Assembly: GCA_023301795.1 (NCBI GenBank) | Contig: JALZVU010000008.1 | Coordinates: 1-64,000, forward strand | Direction: 5' to 3' | Length of the DNA: 64,000 bases | From: Granulosicoccus sp. | GTDB lineage: Bacteria > Pseudomonadota > Gammaproteobacteria > Granulosicoccales > Granulosicoccaceae | Part shown: one piece after another, positions 1 to 13,042 of the stretch | How the letters are laid out: every line of letters begins with the position of its first letter | How positions within the stretch are numbered: position 1 is the stretch's first letter | Program-made: the position numbers and the translations under genes | The notes under the pieces: generated by a model | Told to the model about the DNA's origin: nothing | The model's database searches: none | What the model saw: only the letters and a program-made list of their open reading frames with translations

Positions 1-1464
1 TTTCAGTTTCAATGCACCCTCCATCGCAATTGGGTACTGATCACCTCGACCTAGAAACAGACTGTGATTTTTATCAGCAAACCCTTCAGCCAGAGCGCTT
101 ATGGCCTCATCCATACCGAGAACTTGCTCGATCTTGGCCGGCAGAGTCTGCAATGCTGACACAATACTGCTCTCTTTTTCTGCACTCATTCCCTTGTGAT
201 GACCCACTGCTGCTGAGAGCATCAGCAGAGCTGATAGCTGCACGGTAAAAGCCTTCGTGGATGCCACACCAATTTCTGCCCCAGCCTTCATCAGGTAGGT
301 CATGTCTGACTCACGCGTAAGCGATGAGCCAGCCACATTGCATATCGTCAAACTGGCCATGAAACCCTGCTGCTTGGCAAGGCGCAACGCAGCCAGCGTA
401 TCGGCCGTCTCTCCTGACTGAGACAAAGTGATCAACAAACTGTTTGGCCGCACGAACGATTGGCGATAACGATATTCTGAGGCAATCTCGACATTACATG
501 ACACACCGGCAAACTCTTCAAACCAGTAGCGGGCTGTCATGCCTGCATGGTAGCTGGTTCCGCAGGCGATGATCTGAACATGCTCCACATCACGTAAAAG
601 TTCGGCTTTTTCACCAAATGCTGAATCCAGAACTTGCCCATTGGACAAGCGACCCTCGAGAGTGCGCTGTATAGCGATGGGTTGCTCGTAGATTTCTTTG
701 AGCATGTAGTGCCTGTAATTGCCTTTACTACTGACATCAGTAGACAAGGTGGACTCCTCTACGGGTCGCTCTACCGCCTCTCCTTGTGCATCTACTATGC
801 TCACACTGGTGCGAGTGATCATGGCAACGTCACCTTCTTCAAGGTAAGCAAAACGACGAGTGACAGGCAACAAGGCTAGCTGATCGGAAGCAATAAAATG
901 CTCCCCAATACCGTAGCCGATAACCAGAGGACTACCCGACCGAGCAACAATAAGCTGCTCGGGCTGAGTTCTATCCATTATCACCGTGCCATAGGCGCCA
1001 TCAAGCTGAGGAACAGCCAGACGCACAGCTTCAAAGAGACTGGCCGCTGACTTAAGCTCATGATCGACAAGATGGGCGATGACTTCTGTATCTGTATCTG
1101 ACTGGAAAACATAGCCAAGAGCTTGCAAGGTTTCCCGAAGCTGAGCATGATTTTCGATAATGCCATTGTGAACAACGGCAATTCGGTCTGACGATACATG
1201 CGGATGAGCGTTTTCCTCATTAGGCTCTCCATGCGTCGCCCAGCGTGTATGGGCAATACCGGTGCCACCAGGCATACCAGACTCAGCTACCGCATCGTGC
1301 AGTTGTTTAACTTTACCAACACGTCGCAACCGGTTCAGTGCGCCGTCTGCCCCCACTGTTGCGATACCGGCAGAATCATATCCACGATATTCCAGGCTTT
1401 GCAAACCTGCCAACAGTATTTCCGCGATGTCACGTTGTGCTACTGCGCCAACTATTCCACACAT
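1..1464 (-). CDS. glmS: glutamine-fructose-6-phosphate aminotransferase (isomerizing), 3' end outside window
   Basis: Makes glucosamine-6-phosphate from fructose-6-phosphate and glutamine, the first step towards UDP-GlcNAc for peptidoglycan and LPS. The gene is missing from the ORF track because its frame runs off the left edge. The reverse complement starts MCGIVGAV, giving the N-terminal nucleophile cysteine of class II glutamine amidotransferases, then HTRWATHG. The first SIS domain carries SQSGETADT, and a second follows with [16 protein letters not shown] at the edge. 488 codons are visible of about 610 expected, so roughly 120 C-terminal residues lie outside. It follows glmU on the same strand after an 86-bp gap, so glmU-glmS are probably cotranscribed and act in the same pathway. 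Confidence 0.95.
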   Translation of the reverse strand, partial: MCGIVGAVAQRDIAEILLAGLQSLEYRGYDSAGIATVGADGALNRLRRVGKVKQLHDAVAESGMPGGTGIAHTRWATHGEPNEENAHPHVSSDRIAVVHNGIIENHAQLRETLQALGYVFQSDTDTEVIAHLVDHELKSAASLFEAVRLAVPQLDGAYGTVIMDRTQPEQLIVARSGSPLVIGYGIGEHFIASDQLALLPVTRRFAYLEEGDVAMITRTSVSIVDAQGEAVERPVEESTLSTDVSSKGNYRHYMLKEIYEQPIAIQRTLEGRLSNGQVLDSAFGEKAELLRDVEHVQIIACGTSYHAGMTARYWFEEFAGVSCNVEIASEYRYRQSFVRPNSLLITLSQSGETADTLAALRLAKQQGFMASLTICNVAGSSLTRESDMTYLMKAGAEIGVASTKAFTVQLSALLMLSAAVGHHKGMSAEKESSIVSALQTLPAKIEQVLGMDEAISALAEGFADKNHSLFLGRGDQYPIAMEGALKLK

Positions 1465-1550
1465 AGGGTTTCGTTCCGAGAGTTAACAGTTTCTATTAAT
1501 ACCGGACTTGCACTAGGGTGTTTGTCAGTATTCATAGTTAAAAGTGAGCG

Positions 1551-2918
1551 TTACTTTTTAACGGGCCGCACCCAGTTGTCAGTACTGGTTTGTCGTGCGC
1601 GACTCAAAGACAAATGGCTCGCAGGCACGTCACGGGAGATAGTAGACCCCGCCCCGACCGTAGCGCCCGCACTGATTCTCACAGGCGCTACAAGCGCTGA
1701 GTTTGAACCGATAAAAACATCATCTTCGATGGTTGTCTGATGTTTGTTTGCGCCATCGTAGTTACAGGTTATGGTGCCTGCTCCGACATTCACGTTTTTG
1801 CCAACAATGGAATCACCGACATAACTGAGATGATTCACTTTACTGGCAACGCCAATCTGTGCATTTTTGGTTTCTACGAAATTACCAATACGCACGCCGG
1901 TTGCCAGAACAGTTCCTGGGCGCAGGCGAGCAAAAGGGCCTATGGTCGCTTTTTCACCCACAACAGCATCTTCAAGAACACAGTTTGCCAACAACACTGA
2001 ATTATCAGCGATATGGCTTCGAGCTATATGACAGTGAGGACCGATGGTCACATTATCACCCACAACGCAGTCACCTTCGAAGATGCAATTGATATCAATT
2101 GTCACATCGGTACCAACCTGCAGGGTTCCACGAATATCAATTCTTGAAGGATCCGCAAGTGTGACACCCGAATCCATGAGTTGCCCGGCAAGATGGTGTT
2201 GATGCAATCGTTCCAGACGCGCTAACTGCGAACGACTATTCACCCCATCGGTCTCCCACGGATCCTTCGGATGAACCGCCTGAATGTTCAGCCCGTCTTT
2301 TACTGCCAAGGCGTGAATATCAGTCAGATAGTACTCGCCTTGCGCATTGTCGTTATTCAGGCGTTCCAACAAAGAATGCAAACTGGCACCTTTGATAGAG
2401 ACCACCCCAGCGTTAACTTCGGATATTTCCAGTTGATCCTGACTTGCATCCTTTTGCTCAACGACACCAACAACGGCTCCACCTTCCCGGATTATCCTGC
2501 CGTAGCCAGTGGGGTCATCCATTATCAATGTCAACAGACCTATGGTTTGTGTATCGCAAACATCCAGCAGTGCCTGATAGGTTGATCCGCGAGTGAGAGG
2601 AACATCACCGTACGTAATGAGTACTGTGTCGTCTGCTTCAATGCCTTCCAGGGCCTGCTGGACAGCATGCCCTGTTCCCAGCTGCTGCTCCTGTATCGCC
2701 CAGGTAAGCTTGTGCGATGATTGATCGGAAATGACTTGTTTTACCTGATCAGCACCGTGGCCAATAACAACATTGATACTGGCTGGATCCAATTGACCGA
2801 CGGTGTCCAGCACATGAGCTAGCAATGGCTTGCCCGCCAGACAATGAAGAACTTTTGGCATTGCAGATTTCATACGAGTGCCTTTGCCGGCAGCAAGGAC
2901 AATCAAACGGGTAGCCAT
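1551..2918 (-). CDS. glmU: bifunctional N-acetylglucosamine-1-phosphate uridyltransferase / glucosamine-1-phosphate acetyltransferase
   Basis: Catalyses the last two steps to UDP-GlcNAc: acetylation of GlcN-1-P and then uridylyl transfer. The N-terminal pyrophosphorylase half carries the nucleotide-binding signature LAAGKGTRMKS at residues 8-18. The C-terminal half is a left-handed beta-helix acetyltransferase with hexapeptide-type repeats and the conserved stretch HLSYVGDSIVGKNVNVGAG. The length of 455 residues is normal for the family. It lies between the atp operon terminator and glmS, the usual gammaproteobacterial place. I see no strong sigma70 promoter upstream. Confidence 0.97.
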   Translation of the reverse strand: MATRLIVLAAGKGTRMKSAMPKVLHCLAGKPLLAHVLDTVGQLDPASINVVIGHGADQVKQVISDQSSHKLTWAIQEQQLGTGHAVQQALEGIEADDTVLITYGDVPLTRGSTYQALLDVCDTQTIGLLTLIMDDPTGYGRIIREGGAVVGVVEQKDASQDQLEISEVNAGVVSIKGASLHSLLERLNNDNAQGEYYLTDIHALAVKDGLNIQAVHPKDPWETDGVNSRSQLARLERLHQHHLAGQLMDSGVTLADPSRIDIRGTLQVGTDVTIDINCIFEGDCVVGDNVTIGPHCHIARSHIADNSVLLANCVLEDAVVGEKATIGPFARLRPGTVLATGVRIGNFVETKNAQIGVASKVNHLSYVGDSIVGKNVNVGAGTITCNYDGANKHQTTIEDDVFIGSNSALVAPVRISAGATVGAGSTISRDVPASHLSLSRARQTSTDNWVRPVKK

Positions 2919-3357
2919 ATCACTTCCTTAGTGTTAATTACGCATTATCCCACGAGAGCCACTGTGTTGCGTACTGGTTGTTTATGCAATGAGATTTGTA
3001 TTCATCAGGCAAACAATTGTTTGAGACACACTCTGATGTTTCAAAGGCGATACATATTCAAAAGCGGTTATGGCACTGCGTCAGTTCATTGACTCACACC
3101 CCATGCCGTTGTCGATATAAAGCGGCCGTGATCAGGGTAATCTAAAACCATGCCAGGGCGTTAAGTGCGTAAACATCGCGTAAACGAGCTTGCGTAGTCA
3201 GTAAGGCTTGGACTGTTATTTTAGATGCAGGCTCTGTATGAGGCCTTTCAGCGAGCCACTCAGTCGCGAGTGTTTGCCTGCTGTAATGGGTTCCGGAGAA
3301 TTACACAACTCAGTGTGAGGTTCACTCGAACTTTTACTAAGTTCAGATGCGCGATCC
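2919..3357. other. non-coding stretch between atp terminator and glmU
   Basis: About 440 bp without a credible gene. ORFs here (such as 2844-3092 on plus) partly overlap glmU and have no recognisable content. It must hold the glmU promoter, but I find only weak -10-like matches. A GCGTAAAC octamer is repeated twice near 3168-3185, and GAACTT-TTACT-AAGTTC forms a small palindrome near 3329-3345. Neither is convincing as a known element. Confidence 0.4.
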
Positions 3358-3391
3358 CACAAAAAAAGCCTCCAACATAATTGGAGGCTTT
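3358..3391 (-). terminator. intrinsic terminator of the atp operon
   Basis: Read on the minus strand, AAAGCCTCCAA, a TTATG loop and TTGGAGGCTTT form a perfect 11-bp stem that runs into a seven-T tract. It lies about 90 bp after the atpC stop, so it should end the long atpI-to-atpC transcript before glmU. Confidence 0.9.
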
Positions 3392-3479
3392 GATACTCAG
3401 TACGGTTACTTACCGGACTTAAGGCGCCTTGAACCTGCGCAAAAGCAGGTTAAAACGTAACGCCAAAATGTCAAAGCAG

Positions 3480-3899
3480 CTACTTGCGCAGCTTTTTGAT
3501 GAACTCAATTTGTGCGGCGGCTTCAGCGAGTTGCATTTGCACAGCAGCAAAATCTATATCGCCCACTTTTCCACCAGCCAATGCTGCTTCGGCTTCTTCT
3601 TTAGCTTTCACGGCAGCCGCCTCATCGATATCGTCTGCGCGAAGCACCGTATCAGCCAGAATAGTGACAACGTCAGGCTGCACTTCAAGTAGTCCACCGG
3701 ATACGTATATGTCCAGTGGCTCACCTTCGCCAGCAGGGCGCACATGCACCTCACCGGGTTTAATACGAGTGATAAATGGCGTATGCCCGGGGGCTATACC
3801 CACTTCTCCCATTTGCGCAGAGGCGATGACCAGTGTGGCTTCACCGCTGTAGATATTATTCTCAGCGCTAACGATCTCAACTTTGAGAGACGCAGCCAT
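3480..3899 (-). CDS. atpC: F1Fo ATP synthase epsilon subunit
   Basis: Central-stalk epsilon subunit, which couples rotation and inhibits ATP hydrolysis. At 139 residues it shows the N-terminal beta-sandwich (KVEIVSAENNIYSGEA, then a GEVGIAPGHTP loop typical of bacterial epsilon) and an alanine/glutamate-rich C-terminal helical hairpin. It is the last gene of the operon, starting 2 bp after the atpD stop, and is followed by the terminator at 3358-3391. Confidence 0.96.
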   Translation of the reverse strand: MAASLKVEIVSAENNIYSGEATLVIASAQMGEVGIAPGHTPFITRIKPGEVHVRPAGEGEPLDIYVSGGLLEVQPDVVTILADTVLRADDIDEAAAVKAKEEAEAALAGGKVGDIDFAAVQMQLAEAAAQIEFIKKLRK

Positions 3900-3901
3900 G
3901 A

Positions 3902-6186
<2,285 letters not shown>

Positions 6187-6192
6187 GGTCGC

Positions 6193-7737
6193 TTACCAGC
6201 TTCCGTTAGCTTTGAATGCTTCGAGGCCTTTGGTAAATGCCGCCGAAATATTATCGTTCCAGTCGCCGGTCGAATCTACCTGATCGAGGATATCCTGATG
6301 GTTTGAATGGAAGTAGTCATGCATGGCAGCTTCGAAATCAACCACTTTATTGACAGCCACATCATCTAGGAAACCTTCGTTGGCTGCGTACAGCGACACA
6401 CCCATCTCGCCGATAGACAATGGCGCGTATTGCTTCTGCTTCATCAACTCGGTAACGCGTTGTCCGCGCTCAAGCTGCTTTCGCGTTGTCTCATCCAAGT
6501 CGGATGCAAACTGTGCAAATGCCGCAAGCTCGCGATATTGGGCCAGTGCCAGTCGAACACCACCACCAAGTTTCTTGATGATTTTGGTCTGGGCTGCACC
6601 ACCTACACGAGATACCGAGAGTCCAGCGTTGATAGCTGGGCGAATACCTGCGTTGAACAGATCGGTTTCCAGGAAGATCTGACCATCTGTAATAGAGATA
6701 ACGTTGGTAGGTACGAAGGCTGATACGTCACCTGCCTGAGTTTCGATAATAGGCAGCGCTGTCAGTGAACCTGTCTTGCCTTTCACTTCGCCGTTAGTGA
6801 ATTTCTCAACATAAGCTGCATTAACTCTGGACGCCCGCTCAAGCAAACGAGAGTGCAGGTAGAAAACGTCTCCTGGATAAGCTTCACGGCCTGGCGGACG
6901 ACGCAGCAGCAGTGATACCTGTCGGTAAGCCCAAGCCTGCTTGGTAAGATCGTCATATACGATGAGTGCATCTTCGCCTCGGTCGCGAAAGTATTCGCCC
7001 ATGGAACAACCTGCGTAGGGCGCTACGAACTGCATCGCTGCAGAATCAGCCGCACCAGCTGCCACAATGATTGTGTTTTCAAGAGCGCCGTGCTCTTCGA
7101 GTTTAGATACAACATTGGCAATCGTTGATTGCTTCTGCCCGATTGCGACATAAACACACTTAATGCCGGTGCCTTTCTGATTAATGATTGCATCAATCGC
7201 AACAGCTGTTTTACCTGTCTGGCGATCGCCGATGATTAGCTCTCGTTGTCCGCGACCAACAGGAACCATCGCATCGATCGCCTTCAGACCAGTCTGAACA
7301 GGCTCATCAACTGACTGACGCTCGATAACGCCTGGAGCGACTTTTTCGATAGGCGATGTTGAAGTTGCGTTGATAGGGCCCTTACCGTCGATAGGCTCGC
7401 CAAGTGCGTTTACGACACGACCTAGTAATTCTGGCCCAACAGGCACTTCTAGAACCTTACCTGTGCAGCGGACTTTATCGCCTTCAGAAAGACTTTCGTA
7501 ACTTCCCAGAACAACCGCACCGACTGAATCTCTCTCCAAGTTGAGAGCAAGTCCAAACAGACCGTCTTCAAACGCGATCATCTCGCCAGACAGTGCATCG
7601 TTCAGTCCGTGGATACGAACAATACCGTCATTCAGGCTGACGATGGTGCCTTCAGTTCGAACGTTCGCAGAGGTATCGGTGTTGCCGATTTTCTCTCGGA
7701 TCAGGTCACTGATCTCGGATGGATTCAGTTGTTGCAT
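6193..7737 (-). CDS. atpA: F1Fo ATP synthase alpha subunit
   Basis: Non-catalytic nucleotide-binding subunit of the F1 hexamer. It has Walker A GDRQTGKT at residues 170-177, and the downstream [11 protein letters not shown] and arginine-finger region [10 protein letters not shown] are present. At 514 residues it is full length. It lies 76 bp downstream of atpH in the operon. Confidence 0.98.
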   Translation of the reverse strand: MQQLNPSEISDLIREKIGNTDTSANVRTEGTIVSLNDGIVRIHGLNDALSGEMIAFEDGLFGLALNLERDSVGAVVLGSYESLSEGDKVRCTGKVLEVPVGPELLGRVVNALGEPIDGKGPINATSTSPIEKVAPGVIERQSVDEPVQTGLKAIDAMVPVGRGQRELIIGDRQTGKTAVAIDAIINQKGTGIKCVYVAIGQKQSTIANVVSKLEEHGALENTIIVAAGAADSAAMQFVAPYAGCSMGEYFRDRGEDALIVYDDLTKQAWAYRQVSLLLRRPPGREAYPGDVFYLHSRLLERASRVNAAYVEKFTNGEVKGKTGSLTALPIIETQAGDVSAFVPTNVISITDGQIFLETDLFNAGIRPAINAGLSVSRVGGAAQTKIIKKLGGGVRLALAQYRELAAFAQFASDLDETTRKQLERGQRVTELMKQKQYAPLSIGEMGVSLYAANEGFLDDVAVNKVVDFEAAMHDYFHSNHQDILDQVDSTGDWNDNISAAFTKGLEAFKANGSW

Positions 7738-7813
7738 GGGGCTATATAGTCTCTTGTAATCTGTAAGTTCGGGTCAGAGAGCGGCTTAGACCACCGAAAT
7801 GGTCACCAACGCG

Positions 7814-8347
7814 TCAGTCTGCGACGGATTGTTCCAGTCCTGCAAGACGGCCGCGAATAGAACCATCGATGACCAAATCACCAGCGCGGATAATCGCACC
7901 ACCAATGAGCTCCGGATCTACTTCGCTGGTTATCTTGACCTTTCGTGATAATCGTTTGCCAAGTGCATCGACGATATTTGCACTCTGTTCATCGCTTAAG
8001 GCATACGCGCTGACAACATGTGCCTCTACTTCGCCTTGAGCATCTCGTCGCAGTTGTTCAAACTGCGAATACATGTCTGGTATTGCTGCCAATCTGTCAT
8101 TTTCAGCCAACAGCTTGAGAAAGCTTACGCTGTCATCATCCAAGCCGTCAGACACCTGAGCGATAAGGTTCGCCTTGGCATCTGCCGTAACACCGGGTTC
8201 GGCCAATCGGGTACGCATCCCGTCGTCCTGTACCACAGCGGCCCAGTAGGCTAGCCGCCCTGACCACTGATCGTAACCCCCACGCTCGGACGCAAGTTCG
8301 AAGATGGCGCGTGCATAAGGTCTTGCTGTTGTCGATTCCGTTGCCAT
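7814..8347 (-). CDS. atpH: F1Fo ATP synthase delta subunit
   Basis: Peripheral-stalk subunit linking F1 to b. At 177 residues it has the family N-terminal pattern ARPYARAIFELA and the C-terminal IGGAIIRAGDLVIDGSIRGRL signature. It is separated from atpF by 110 bp. In most operons the two genes nearly touch, and here the gap holds a perfect hairpin (8394-8423). Confidence 0.95.
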   Translation of the reverse strand: MATESTTARPYARAIFELASERGGYDQWSGRLAYWAAVVQDDGMRTRLAEPGVTADAKANLIAQVSDGLDDDSVSFLKLLAENDRLAAIPDMYSQFEQLRRDAQGEVEAHVVSAYALSDEQSANIVDALGKRLSRKVKITSEVDPELIGGAIIRAGDLVIDGSIRGRLAGLEQSVAD

Positions 8348-8393
8348 TGTCCGTACCTGATATTCGTTGCCAGTGTTAGATGCTGGTGTGTAT

Positions 8394-8423
8394 GCAACCC
8401 GGTACCTTTCGGTACCGGGTTGC
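8394..8423 (-). repeat. perfect 13-bp GNRA-capped hairpin between atpF and atpH
   Basis: On the minus (coding) strand GCAACCCGGTACC, GAAA and GGTACCGGGTTGC form an uninterrupted 13-bp stem closed by a GAAA tetraloop. No T tract follows, so it is not a classical terminator. It lies in the 110-bp atpF-atpH gap. It may stabilise or process the mRNA, or tune subunit ratio, but that is inference. Confidence 0.8.
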
Positions 8424-8457
8424 GCTTATGGTCTACCTGCGCTTTCCAGGATGTAAA

Positions 8458-8928
8458 TTAAAGTTGCTTGACGAGATCATCAATGACCGCGTTATGCTTG
8501 CTTTGATCCACTTCACTTCCAAGTATGCGTCGGGCGCCTTCGACAGCTAGCGAGCCGACCTGCTTTCGCAGACCTTCTCGAGCACCGATCACTTCTTGAT
8601 CGATTTCTGCCTGAGCACTTAGCTTCAGCCTGTCACCCTCGGTACGCGCTGCGTCCTTGGATGTTTCAACAATCTCGTTACCGCGTTTCTGAGCCTTCGC
8701 AACAATATCTGCAGCCTGCACCTTGGCATCCTGCAACAACGTAGCGATTTCGGCTTCAGCTTCCTCACGTTTCTGGGAGCTCTTCTCTGCATCAGCCAAA
8801 CCGCCCGCTATCAGTGCCTGCCTTTCGCGCAGTCCATTGATGATGGGTGGCCAGACATACTTCATGCAGAAGTAGACAAACATGGCAAACGAGATAGCTT
8901 GGCCGAGCAATGTCAAGTTAAGGTTCAT
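8458..8928 (-). CDS. atpF: F1Fo ATP synthase subunit b
   Basis: Peripheral-stalk membrane anchor. It starts [21 protein letters not shown] with a single N-terminal transmembrane helix, then KYVWPP, then a long charged, alanine-rich helix expected to dimerise. The length of 156 residues equals the classic E. coli length. It lies 30 bp after atpE, and the hairpin-bearing gap before atpH follows. Confidence 0.96.
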   Translation of the reverse strand: MNLNLTLLGQAISFAMFVYFCMKYVWPPIINGLRERQALIAGGLADAEKSSQKREEAEAEIATLLQDAKVQAADIVAKAQKRGNEIVETSKDAARTEGDRLKLSAQAEIDQEVIGAREGLRKQVGSLAVEGARRILGSEVDQSKHNAVIDDLVKQL

Positions 8929-8958
8929 TTGCTTTGCCTCTCGTTAGTCGTTGTCAGA

Positions 8959-9231
<273 letters not shown>

Positions 9232-9284
9232 TTAAAAAGTTAAAGGGTTAGGAAAAACTACACGTAAAAATCAGTTAACAGCTT

Positions 9285-10145
<861 letters not shown>

Positions 10146-10310
10146 TTAGTGCATTAACGTGTCAGCCGCCGGTAACGGCAGCTGATGTCCCTAGGTACAG
10201 TTCTGAATAAACCACGAACTGCATTTTCAATAGCAACCGTGACCTACCCACCAATTTTATCCTTGCTTGTCTGCTAATTCTGCCTGCCTAGCCGTGGCGG
10301 GCACCCTGCC

Positions 10311-10706
10311 TTACTCCTCTGGACGTACCTTTTGGCGCGCCGCTAGCAATGGAACAATCCAATTGAGCGTCTGCACTCCGATGAAACCTATAAACACTGC
10401 TGCAGCATTCAGAGGTCTCAAACTGACGAACACCGCAGCAAATAGGCTGGCGGTCAATATAATCTTGCCGGTAACACCTGCATAAAACGATCGAACTATA
10501 AGCCTTGCTGCTCTGGCTCCTTTGTACCGAAATGCTCGATACGCGAAGTAACAGTTAGGCAACCAGACAATAACACCGCCTGCAAACGAACCTAATGCCG
10601 CGCTATAACCCCAGAACAACCCTAACAAACCGGCCATCAAAGCACCTAACAATTGCCAGATGAGCAAGAGTTTGATGACTTTTAAGCGTTGCTCATCCTG
10701 TCGCAT
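10311..10706 (-). CDS. atpI: ATP synthase subunit I (AtpI)
   Basis: Small four-helix membrane protein of 131 residues at the head of the atp operon. The family is linked to c-ring assembly and possibly magnesium handling. Hydrophobic helices lie near residues 12-32, 37-52, 73-93 and 100-120. AtpI sequences vary, so the call rests on length, topology and position directly upstream of atpB. Confidence 0.85.
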   Translation of the reverse strand: MRQDEQRLKVIKLLLIWQLLGALMAGLLGLFWGYSAALGSFAGGVIVWLPNCYFAYRAFRYKGARAARLIVRSFYAGVTGKIILTASLFAAVFVSLRPLNAAAVFIGFIGVQTLNWIVPLLAARQKVRPEE

Positions 10707-10774
10707 GAAAACGCCTTGATTAGTCGGTAGTAACTGTTATTTGAATATTCTAGTGTGATTCTTCGATCGGGCGC

Positions 10775-10783
10775 AGTATACCA
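10775..10783 (-). promoter_or_regulatory. candidate extended -10 promoter of the atp operon
   Basis: On the minus strand TGGTATACT is an extended -10 element (TGn followed by a one-mismatch TATAAT). It lies about 70 bp upstream of atpI in the parB-atpI gap. There is no good -35, which an extended -10 can tolerate. Call by pattern only. Confidence 0.4.
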
Positions 10784-10943
10784 GCGTTCTTTCGCTATAC
10801 GTGTGCAATCAGATCAATATTTGGTCAGTACATAATCACAAGGGTTTTGCCCCGAGTAAAGGCTGTGTTCATTTAACACGCATGAAATCTACACGTTTAA
10901 TGCTCTGATTCGTCGGGTAATGTTCATACCTGACAAGCTCTAA

Positions 10944-11999
10944 CTACTTGATGTGCGCAAGAATTCCTTGAAGTTCACTGACTGATGAATAAGCGATTTG
11001 AAGCTTACCAGCGCCGTTACCTTTGTGAGTTATCTGGACTTTTGCACCTAACTTATCGCCAAGTTTTTGACTCAAACGCTCGATGTCAGGGTCGGTTATC
11101 GTATCTTTTGATGCAGTCGGTATTTCATTTCCTTCGGCATCCAATGAGCGCACGTACTGTTCCACTGCTCGGACAGTCATGGCTTGTTTCACAACACGCC
11201 TGGCAATCTCAGACTGACGTGCTCTGGGCGCACCTAACAGTGCACGAGCGTGCCCCATCTCCAGCTCGCCCTTATCTACCATGACTTTGACCTCGTCATG
11301 TAATTCCAATAAGCGCATCAAGTTTGTGACGGATGCTCTTGATCTCCCAACGGCCTCAGCTACAGCCTTGTGGGTCATTCCAAACTCATCACACAACCTT
11401 TCAAAAGCGGCCGCTTCTTCAAGCGGGTTAAGGTCTTTGCGCTGTATGTTTTCAATGACCGAGACTGCCGCAACCGACCGATCCTCCATGGTGCGCACAA
11501 TCGCTGGGATACGATCAATGCCCGCCAACTGTGCTGCACGCCAGCGACGCTCACCAGCAACCAACTCGAATCCATCAGCAAACGGACGCACGATAATTGG
11601 CTGAATCATGCCCTGTGCTTTGATCGAATCTGCAAGCTCTTGCAACAGTTCCGGATCAAACAGACGTCTTGGCTGATAGGTGCCACGTCGTATTTTTTCA
11701 ACACCAAGCATGATGAGGCGCTCGCCAGACTCATTTGCGTCTGGCGTTGCGGACTTGTCAACCGTGCTAGCCGACTCACCTGCCTTCAGCGCAGTAGTTT
11801 GGTCCTCAGTCAGTTCGGATGAACCGGCTATGGTTGTGTTGATGTTGTCGGATTGGGTGACCGGCGCCGCGGGTTCCATAACGGGTATTTCGGGCGCCCT
11901 TGCTCCTTGTTCAACAGCGCTGAGAGTACCTTTTCTCTCTCTGGCAGCACCACCCAGCAGCGCATTCAGATTCCGCCCCATGCGAGGTTGTTTAGCCAT
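10944..11999 (-). CDS. parB: chromosome-partitioning protein ParB (CTPase/centromere binding)
   Basis: Binds parS, loads as a CTP-dependent clamp and works with ParA to segregate origins. The ParB N-terminal domain contains the arginine-rich CTP-pocket motif VAGERRWRAAQLAG and the ENIQRKDLNPLEEA stretch, followed by a helix-turn-helix (AVAEAVGRSRASVTNLMRLL). There is an unusually long, low-complexity insert of about 80 residues between the basic N terminus and the ParB core. The start overlaps the parA stop by 8 bp, so the two are translationally coupled. Candidate parS sites are in recF. Confidence 0.96.
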   Translation of the reverse strand: MAKQPRMGRNLNALLGGAARERKGTLSAVEQGARAPEIPVMEPAAPVTQSDNINTTIAGSSELTEDQTTALKAGESASTVDKSATPDANESGERLIMLGVEKIRRGTYQPRRLFDPELLQELADSIKAQGMIQPIIVRPFADGFELVAGERRWRAAQLAGIDRIPAIVRTMEDRSVAAVSVIENIQRKDLNPLEEAAAFERLCDEFGMTHKAVAEAVGRSRASVTNLMRLLELHDEVKVMVDKGELEMGHARALLGAPRARQSEIARRVVKQAMTVRAVEQYVRSLDAEGNEIPTASKDTITDPDIERLSQKLGDKLGAKVQITHKGNGAGKLQIAYSSVSELQGILAHIK

Positions 12000-13008
12000 T
12001 GGCAGACTCGGTATTGTTCACGGGCAGTGGAGCAGACTGGTCATCGTTCTGTGAAGCCGCTTGCGGCTCTGAATCTGAATCATCAGTCGAATCCGTCGAA
12101 TCCGTCGAAGCGTTCTCGTCGATCTGATCAGTTGTCGATGCTTGAGAAGATTCTTGTTCTGAAACACTGCCTGCATCACCGTCTTCGGACTCTTCGCCCG
12201 AGACTGCATCGGTTGACGCGGCTACAGGGGGCTGTGATGAGACTCTGGCCTGCTGACGTACGATTTCACCGGCAAGTGCCAGATAAGCGAGCGCACCTCG
12301 TGAGGTACGGTCATAGCCCATGATAGAAATCCCATGGCTTGGAGCTTCTGCCAGACGCACATTTCTGGGCACTACCGTTCGGAAAACCTGGTCGCCGAAG
12401 TGCTCGATGAGCTGCGCAGAGACTTCTACCCCCAGCTTGTTCCGGCCGTCGTACATCGTTCGCAACAGCCCTTCAATCGCGATATCGGGGTTCACACTTT
12501 CACGAACACCCTCAATGGTTTCGAGCAACGCTGACAAACCCTCTAGCGCGTAGTACTCACATTGGACCGGGACAAGAACACTGTCAGCGGCGACAAACGC
12601 ATTTAACGTCAGAATGTTGAGCGATGGCGGGCAGTCAATTAACACAAAATCGTAACTTTCCCTGACGGCACTTAGCGCTTGATGCAGCTTTTGTTCACGC
12701 TCGTCCATGCCCATCAGCTCTACCTCGGCAGCAGTCAGGTCACTGTTGGCCGGCAGAACGTCTAGACCATTCTCAGGCGATTGATGGCAGGCTTCAGCCA
12801 CACCAATGCCGTCGACAAGGACGTCAAAAATACCTTTTTCGACCTCGTGCTTGTCAATCCCACACCCGGTGGTCGCGTTACCCTGGGGATCAAGATCAAT
12901 GAGCAGCACGCGCTTGCGCATGCTGGCCAGGGCGGCGGCCAGGTTGACGGTTGTGGTGGTTTTACCCACACCACCCTTTTGATTAGCTACTGCAATGATA
13001 CGACTCAT
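11992..13008 (-). CDS. parA: chromosome-partitioning ATPase ParA with acidic C-terminal tail
   Basis: Nucleoid-bound ATPase that moves ParB-parS complexes. It has the deviant Walker A KGGVGKTTT at residues 11-19, LIDLDPQGNATTG and VLIDCPPSLN. The ParA fold ends near residue 255. The last 83 residues are a Ser/Thr/Asp/Glu/Gln-rich disordered-looking tail, including STDSTDSTDDSDSE, not part of a normal Soj/ParA. The tail DNA contains tandem TCGAATCCG units. It is followed by overlapping parB and preceded by rsmG with a 34-bp gap. Confidence 0.95.
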   Translation of the reverse strand: MSRIIAVANQKGGVGKTTTTVNLAAALASMRKRVLLIDLDPQGNATTGCGIDKHEVEKGIFDVLVDGIGVAEACHQSPENGLDVLPANSDLTAAEVELMGMDEREQKLHQALSAVRESYDFVLIDCPPSLNILTLNAFVAADSVLVPVQCEYYALEGLSALLETIEGVRESVNPDIAIEGLLRTMYDGRNKLGVEVSAQLIEHFGDQVFRTVVPRNVRLAEAPSHGISIMGYDRTSRGALAYLALAGEIVRQQARVSSQPPVAASTDAVSGEESEDGDAGSVSEQESSQASTTDQIDENASTDSTDSTDDSDSEPQAASQNDDQSAPLPVNNTESANG

Positions 13009-13042
13009 GGCGCCAAGTGTAATCTATAACGCATTGGCATAA

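Noticed and set aside
1198-1740. 180-aa plus ORF at the glmS/glmU junction
   Set aside because: Antisense shadow of the glmS start and the glmU 3' end, both well supported on minus.
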